Source: Providencia huaxiensis
GTDB lineage: Bacteria; Pseudomonadota; Gammaproteobacteria; Enterobacterales; Enterobacteriaceae
NCBI RefSeq assembly: GCF_002843235.3
Contig: NZ_CP031123.2
Location: 2,232,001 to 2,296,000, forward strand
Direction: 5' to 3'
Length of the DNA: 64,000 nt
Shown one piece after another: positions 60,346 to 64,000 of this stretch. A program made the position numbers and the translations under genes. Position 1 is the stretch's first letter, and each line of letters opens with the position of its first letter. The notes under the pieces were generated by a model. The model was not told the DNA's origin. It made no database searches and saw nothing but the letters and a program-made list of their open reading frames with translations.

Positions 60346-61791
60346 TTAGCTCATCATTTGAAAAGCTTTATCTCGCATTTGTTTACCTTCAGGCGTTAAT
60401 AAATCATATTTAATAATGTGGTTACCAAGTATATCCTTACAGTCTAACCCTTTATTATTTTTGATTCGCCAATCAGCCCCATTCTCTAATAATAATGCAG
60501 CAACATCGAGAGCATGGCTATTTAAGGCATCGTGTAAAGGAGTATTCCCAAAATTATCTCTAATATTAACTGCTAACCCATTTTTTAATAAAAGTTGTGA
60601 TTGTACAAAACAGCCATTTTGCGCCGCTAAATGTAGAATACTTTTTTGTTCTCTTGATTGAAACATTTTAATTGTTTGACCATATCGGGATTCAATTAAA
60701 ATTTTCATAAATTGCCCATTAGCCGTTCTAACTGAGTGTTGAGCCAGAAAATTAATGTCACAAGGTTTATGGCCTAATGATAAAAGTGCTGAAAACTCAG
60801 TTATATTCCCTTTTCTTATTGCACTTTCACAACACTCTTGCCAACTCATTTCCTGTTTTTCTTCTTTAATTGGAAACGTTTCTAATGGTATTTCTTTTAC
60901 CTTATTATATTCACCTGTAATTGCATTCCAATTATTCCATGGTTTATACTTGCACATAACCCTAATAATTTTAAGCATTGAATGAGCAATAAAACTTCTT
61001 GTCAATAAACGGGTCGGTAACCAATCTTTCCAAGAACTATGTTCGCTATAAGCCATTTTAATACAATTTCCCAATGCAGAAGGGATCGGTAAAGAGTTTT
61101 GTAATCTATCGAGCCAGTCATATTGCACCGTGTAATAGCGTATCAACCCTTCTTGTGCCATTTTTTCAGCAATGTGATAATCAATCCCAATATTATTAAT
61201 AGTGTTTTTTGCCAACCCTGCAGGACTGAATGCAATACAGGGGGATTGACTCGCTAACGCCGCAATTGAAGCTAGTCCTCCTCCTAATGAATGTCCCGTG
61301 CAAATCGTATTTCCATTTACTGCATTGAATAAAATATTCATCAAGTTAACAGCTTGATAATATTGAAACTCATAAAAACCAAGACCTTGACGAATATTAC
61401 TGTAAAAATCGATAATATCATTAGTACCAGCAAAACAAAGAATATATAAATCATTAAATCGACAGATATTAGCTTGAAATCCTGTTTGATCGTCATTTAA
61501 TAATTCAGCGTTAATTCCAAGATCATAAATCTCTTTATTATTTAATCTTTCAACTCCTTGTATATTCCGCCAATCTTTATGATAGGCCCCCTGCGATAGT
61601 AAAGCTAAAATATAATCGTTTTGTTGAGCATTCCCTCCTAAAAAATCCTCTCTTAATATATTTTTAGGCCATTGTTCTGTTATGCAAGGTTTAATCTCTT
61701 GGTGTTCTTGCCGTAAATAAATATTTAAATTTTCTCTAACAAAAACATATTCATCTTTTTTTGATAGTGTTTGTTGTGTAGATAATAACAT
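60346..61791 (-). CDS. Class 3 lipase-like protein with C-terminal ankyrin repeats
   Basis: 481 residues. The central region has a Lipase_3-type nucleophile elbow GHSLGGG (Ser168) preceded by FAGTNDIIDFYSNI, as in class 3 lipases, so it probably hydrolyses lipid or phospholipid esters. The C-terminal about 130 residues hold ankyrin-like repeats (ILHLAAQNGCFVQSQLLLKNGLAVN in part, then GNTPLHDALNSHALDVAALLLENGAD). There is no signal peptide or clear membrane anchor. AGGGAG precedes ATG 61791. It is AT-rich relative to its core neighbours. Lipase-ankyrin proteins can be secreted effectors, but no secretion gene is nearby. Substrate unknown. Confidence 0.8.
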   Translation of the reverse strand: MLLSTQQTLSKKDEYVFVRENLNIYLRQEHQEIKPCITEQWPKNILREDFLGGNAQQNDYILALLSQGAYHKDWRNIQGVERLNNKEIYDLGINAELLNDDQTGFQANICRFNDLYILCFAGTNDIIDFYSNIRQGLGFYEFQYYQAVNLMNILFNAVNGNTICTGHSLGGGLASIAALASQSPCIAFSPAGLAKNTINNIGIDYHIAEKMAQEGLIRYYTVQYDWLDRLQNSLPIPSALGNCIKMAYSEHSSWKDWLPTRLLTRSFIAHSMLKIIRVMCKYKPWNNWNAITGEYNKVKEIPLETFPIKEEKQEMSWQECCESAIRKGNITEFSALLSLGHKPCDINFLAQHSVRTANGQFMKILIESRYGQTIKMFQSREQKSILHLAAQNGCFVQSQLLLKNGLAVNIRDNFGNTPLHDALNSHALDVAALLLENGADWRIKNNKGLDCKDILGNHIIKYDLLTPEGKQMRDKAFQMMS

Positions 61792-61881
61792 GAATTCTCC
61801 CTAACAAGTGTATTTGTTGGAAGAATATTGAAATACAAATAACCAAGGAGGGAAATAATCAACTTTATTAGTAACAAATAA

Positions 61882-61905
61882 AAAGCCATTGATAACAATG
61901 GCTTT
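61882..61905 (-). terminator. grcA terminator
   Basis: AAAGCCATT and AATGGCTTT form a 9-bp stem; on the minus strand TTATTTGTT follows. It lies 45 bases after the grcA stop. Confidence 0.8.
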
Positions 61906-61949
61906 AGAATTTAATATACATTACTAGATGTAATTATATTTAATATTTA

Positions 61950-62333
61950 TTACAAGCTTTCAGTGAAAGTACGAGTAATAACATCACGCTGTTGTTCTGG
62001 TGTTAATGAATTAAAACGCACAGCATAACCAGAAACACGAATTGTTAATTGTGGATATTTTTCTGGATTTTTGACTGCATCTTCTAATGTTTCACGGCTC
62101 AATACGTTAACATTTAAGTGCTGACCACCTTCAACGCGTACAGTTGGTTTCATTTCTAAAGGAACTTCACGATACTCAAAAGCACCTAATTCGTCTTTAG
62201 CAACGATTTGCCCTTCGTTATAATCGGCTTTCGCACAAACACAACGAGCTTCATTTTTTTCGTCATCGAGTAACCAGAACGAATTCAACAATGCTGCATT
62301 ATCAGTTTTTGTAATTTGAATACCTGTAATCAT
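61950..62333 (-). CDS. grcA: Autonomous glycyl radical cofactor GrcA
   Basis: Repairs oxygen-damaged pyruvate formate-lyase by replacing its glycyl-radical domain. The radical motif RVSGYAVRF has Gly102. The start [12 protein letters not shown] at 62333 gives 127 residues, identical in length to E. coli; the frame extends 10 codons further upstream but without homology. Two FNR boxes upstream indicate anaerobic induction. Confidence 0.96.
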   Translation of the reverse strand: MITGIQITKTDNAALLNSFWLLDDEKNEARCVCAKADYNEGQIVAKDELGAFEYREVPLEMKPTVRVEGGQHLNVNVLSRETLEDAVKNPEKYPQLTIRVSGYAVRFNSLTPEQQRDVITRTFTESL

Positions 62334-62711
62334 GTCGACCTCCACGTTCGAGCTAGATTGCATTCGATTTGCTTAATAAATCGAAGCTACATTAACCATT
62401 AATCTTATGAAAACTTGCAATTGGATATTTGGTCTAACCAATGTATATAGGTATTTTATACCAGCTAGAACCCCTTTTTTCTTTGATATTTATCAATTAT
62501 TCCACTTAGCAACTAATTTACTCAGCTCAACTTTATGATTTAAATCAAAATTCATAATTTGTTTTTTTAACTATTTTTATAAAATTTCAATTTTTTTTAA
62601 ATTAATCGTCAATATCAGGGCTTTATCTCTCCCTCATGAACCAGTAAGCTTATAGCTATCAACTGGTTCATATAATTGTTCCTTCATAAATTCATTGTTA
62701 TGGAATATTTC
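62334..62711. other. grcA-ung divergent region
   Basis: 378 bp with the grcA promoter and FNR boxes (62455-62548). A CAACTGGTTCAT/ATGAACCAGT-like inverted repeat lies near 62635-62670 on the ung side. No ORF was recognised. Confidence 0.6.
62455..62548 (-). promoter_or_regulatory. grcA promoter with two FNR boxes
   Basis: TTGATATTTATCAA (62483-62496) is a perfect FNR box; ATGATTTAAATCAA (62535-62548) matches with one change. The centres are 52 bp apart. On the minus strand a TATAAA -10 lies at 62455-62460, so the first box centres near -40.5 and the second near -93, as reported for E. coli yfiD. Confidence 0.85.
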
Positions 62712-63392
62712 ATGTCAAACTCCATTACGTGGCACGATGTTATTGGCCCTGAAAAATCAAAATCTTATTTCAAAGAAACATTGGCGTATGTCGCAGAGCA
62801 ACGTAAAAATGGTAAGGTTATCTACCCTGCTCAAGACGACGTTTTTAATGCATTTAAGTATACCGAGCTTTCCGATATTAAAGTGGTTATCCTAGGACAA
62901 GATCCTTATCATGGACCAGGGCAAGCCCATGGTCTCTCTTTTTCCGTACTTCCTGGAATTAAGCCACCCCCATCATTAGTGAATATGTATAAAGAGCTCG
63001 AAAAGGATATTGATGGATTTCAAAGGCCGGCTCATGGTTACTTGCTCAGTTGGGCTCAACAAGGCGTTTTACTCCTTAATACCGTCCTCACCGTAGAACA
63101 AGGCAATGCCCATTCCCATGCGCATTTAGGTTGGGAAACATTTACAGATAAAGTCATTGAAGCAATTAATGAAAATACTGAGGGTGTGATTTTTTTACTC
63201 TGGGGCTCGCATGCCCAGAAAAAAGGTAAAATTATTGATACCAAACGCCATCATGTTCTGAAAGCACCTCACCCTTCTCCGCTTTCTGCTCACCGTGGTT
63301 TTCTAGGATGTGGACATTTTTCACAAACAAATGAAATTTTAGCTCAGCAGGGCAAAACCCCCATTGATTGGGCGCCAGTGATTAATGAATAA
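62712..63392 (+). CDS. ung: Uracil-DNA glycosylase
   Basis: Removes uracil from DNA in base excision repair. Catalytic motif [17 protein letters not shown] (Asp64) and [11 protein letters not shown] are intact. The start [10 protein letters not shown] at 62712 gives 226 residues (E. coli 229); in-frame ATGs at 62676 and 62700 would add non-homologous residues. Confidence 0.96.
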   Translation: MSNSITWHDVIGPEKSKSYFKETLAYVAEQRKNGKVIYPAQDDVFNAFKYTELSDIKVVILGQDPYHGPGQAHGLSFSVLPGIKPPPSLVNMYKELEKDIDGFQRPAHGYLLSWAQQGVLLLNTVLTVEQGNAHSHAHLGWETFTDKVIEAINENTEGVIFLLWGSHAQKKGKIIDTKRHHVLKAPHPSPLSAHRGFLGCGHFSQTNEILAQQGKTPIDWAPVINE

Positions 63393-63414
63393 TTTCAGAT
63401 TGTAGACATAGAAA

Positions 63415-63441
63415 AAATGGGATACTTATGCATCCCATTTT
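63415..63441. terminator. ung/grpE bidirectional terminator
   Basis: AAAATGGGA and TCCCATTTT form a 9-bp stem between convergent ung and grpE. Confidence 0.75.
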
Positions 63442-63446
63442 ATCAA

Positions 63447-64000
63447 TTACTTAGACACAATAACCATTGCAGGTCTGAGTAAACGGTTATTTAGCGTGTA
63501 CCCTTTTTGCATCACATTAATCACATGATTAGCTTGGTGATCAGGTGACTCTATCATCGTCATCGCCTGATGAACTTCAGGATTAAATGGCACATTCACT
63601 TCACTTACAGGCTCAATACCGAACTTAGCCACGGCATCTAAGAAGGTTTTCAGTGTTAAATTTAGCCCTTCTAACATCGCTTTAGACTCTTCACTTTCAT
63701 GGTCTGCAGCATCTATTGCGCGTTCTAAGTTATCAATCACTGGTAATAATTCATTTGAGAATTTTTCCAATGCAAATTTATGTGCTTTCTCGATATCTTG
63801 CTCAGTCCTGCGACGAATATTTTCAATTTCGGCGTGTGCACGCAACATTGCTTCACGTTCAGTTTTTTGTGAAGCCTCTAATTGTTGCTCAAGCTCAGCA
63901 ATACGCGCGGCTAACGCTTGTTCGTCTGCTTGTAATTCATCAGCTTGTTGAACGTCTACTTCTTGCTCTACTTGAACTTTTTGTGATTCATTTTGCTCAG
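63447..64000 (-). CDS. grpE: Nucleotide exchange factor GrpE (5' end beyond window)
   Basis: DnaK co-chaperone that releases ADP. The frame is open to the window edge, so the N-terminus is missing. Visible are an acidic Gln/Glu-rich segment ([18 protein letters not shown]), the coiled-coil helix ([25 protein letters not shown], in part), then [22 protein letters not shown] and the C-terminal beta domain ([23 protein letters not shown]). A Met inside [10 protein letters not shown] is internal, not the start. Confidence 0.95.
   Translation of the reverse strand, partial: EQNESQKVQVEQEVDVQQADELQADEQALAARIAELEQQLEASQKTEREAMLRAHAEIENIRRRTEQDIEKAHKFALEKFSNELLPVIDNLERAIDAADHESEESKAMLEGLNLTLKTFLDAVAKFGIEPVSEVNVPFNPEVHQAMTMIESPDHQANHVINVMQKGYTLNNRLLRPAMVIVSK

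Noticed and set aside
63447..63848. A 133-residue protein starting [10 protein letters not shown]
   Set aside because: The frame continues to the window edge with GrpE-like sequence, so this Met is internal.

Overview
The window reads as a chromosome segment of a Morganellaceae-type enterobacterium, most likely Providencia or a close relative. This rests on recalled gene content and protein similarity, not on a search. The backbone runs in the same order as the E. coli glyA-grpE region: hcaT, glyA/hmp, glnB, glrR-qseG-glrK, glmY, then purL, mltF, tadA, yfhL, acpS-pdxJ, recO-era-rnc-lepB-lepA, rseCBA-rpoE, nadB, trmN6, srmB, grcA, ung, grpE. A two-domain glutamine-dependent nadE beside glnB is one difference from E. 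coli. Accessory blocks interrupt this backbone, and several are visibly AT-rich.

Region by region. (1) 1-5.8 kb: a chaperone-usher fimbrial cluster (pilin, chaperone, usher, two-domain adhesin, second chaperone). The usher is broken by a one-base frameshift at an A7 tract. (2) 5.8-16.4 kb: hcaT, glyA (PurR box upstream), hmp (NsrR box upstream), glnB, nadE, and the glrR-qseG-glrK two-component operon. The glmY small RNA follows, with its sigma-54 promoter and three GlrR-type sites (TGTC-N10-GACA). (3) 16.8-34 kb: a large insertion between glmY and purL, which are close together in E. coli. It holds a hexose-phosphate module (uhpABC sensing genes joined to an afuABC ABC transporter), an L-ascorbate module (ulaG, ulaR, a fused ulaA-ulaB, ulaC, a YbhA-like HAD phosphatase, ulaD) and an AT-rich orphan RTX-repeat gene. 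(4) 34-55.4 kb: core genes from purL to trmN6, interrupted by leuE and an orphan 149-residue gene. (5) 55.5-58.8 kb: an IclR regulator, a HutG-type formimidoylglutamase and the gltS glutamate carrier, with a tandem 125-bp repeat upstream of gltS. (6) 59-64 kb: srmB, an AT-rich lipase-ankyrin protein, grcA with two FNR boxes, ung, and the 3' part of grpE.

Physiologically, GlrK/QseG/GlrR should drive glmY. UhpABC should sense external hexose phosphate and drive afuABC (no uhpT is present here). UlaR should control the ascorbate genes. The rpoE operon carries its own sigma-E promoter and its anti-sigma genes. grcA should be induced without oxygen.

A structured dispersed repeat of about 100-120 bp occurs four times, always between genes: downstream of glmY, between afuA and afuB, and twice in tandem upstream of gltS. 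No CRISPR array, tRNA, rRNA, complete insertion sequence or prophage was recognised.
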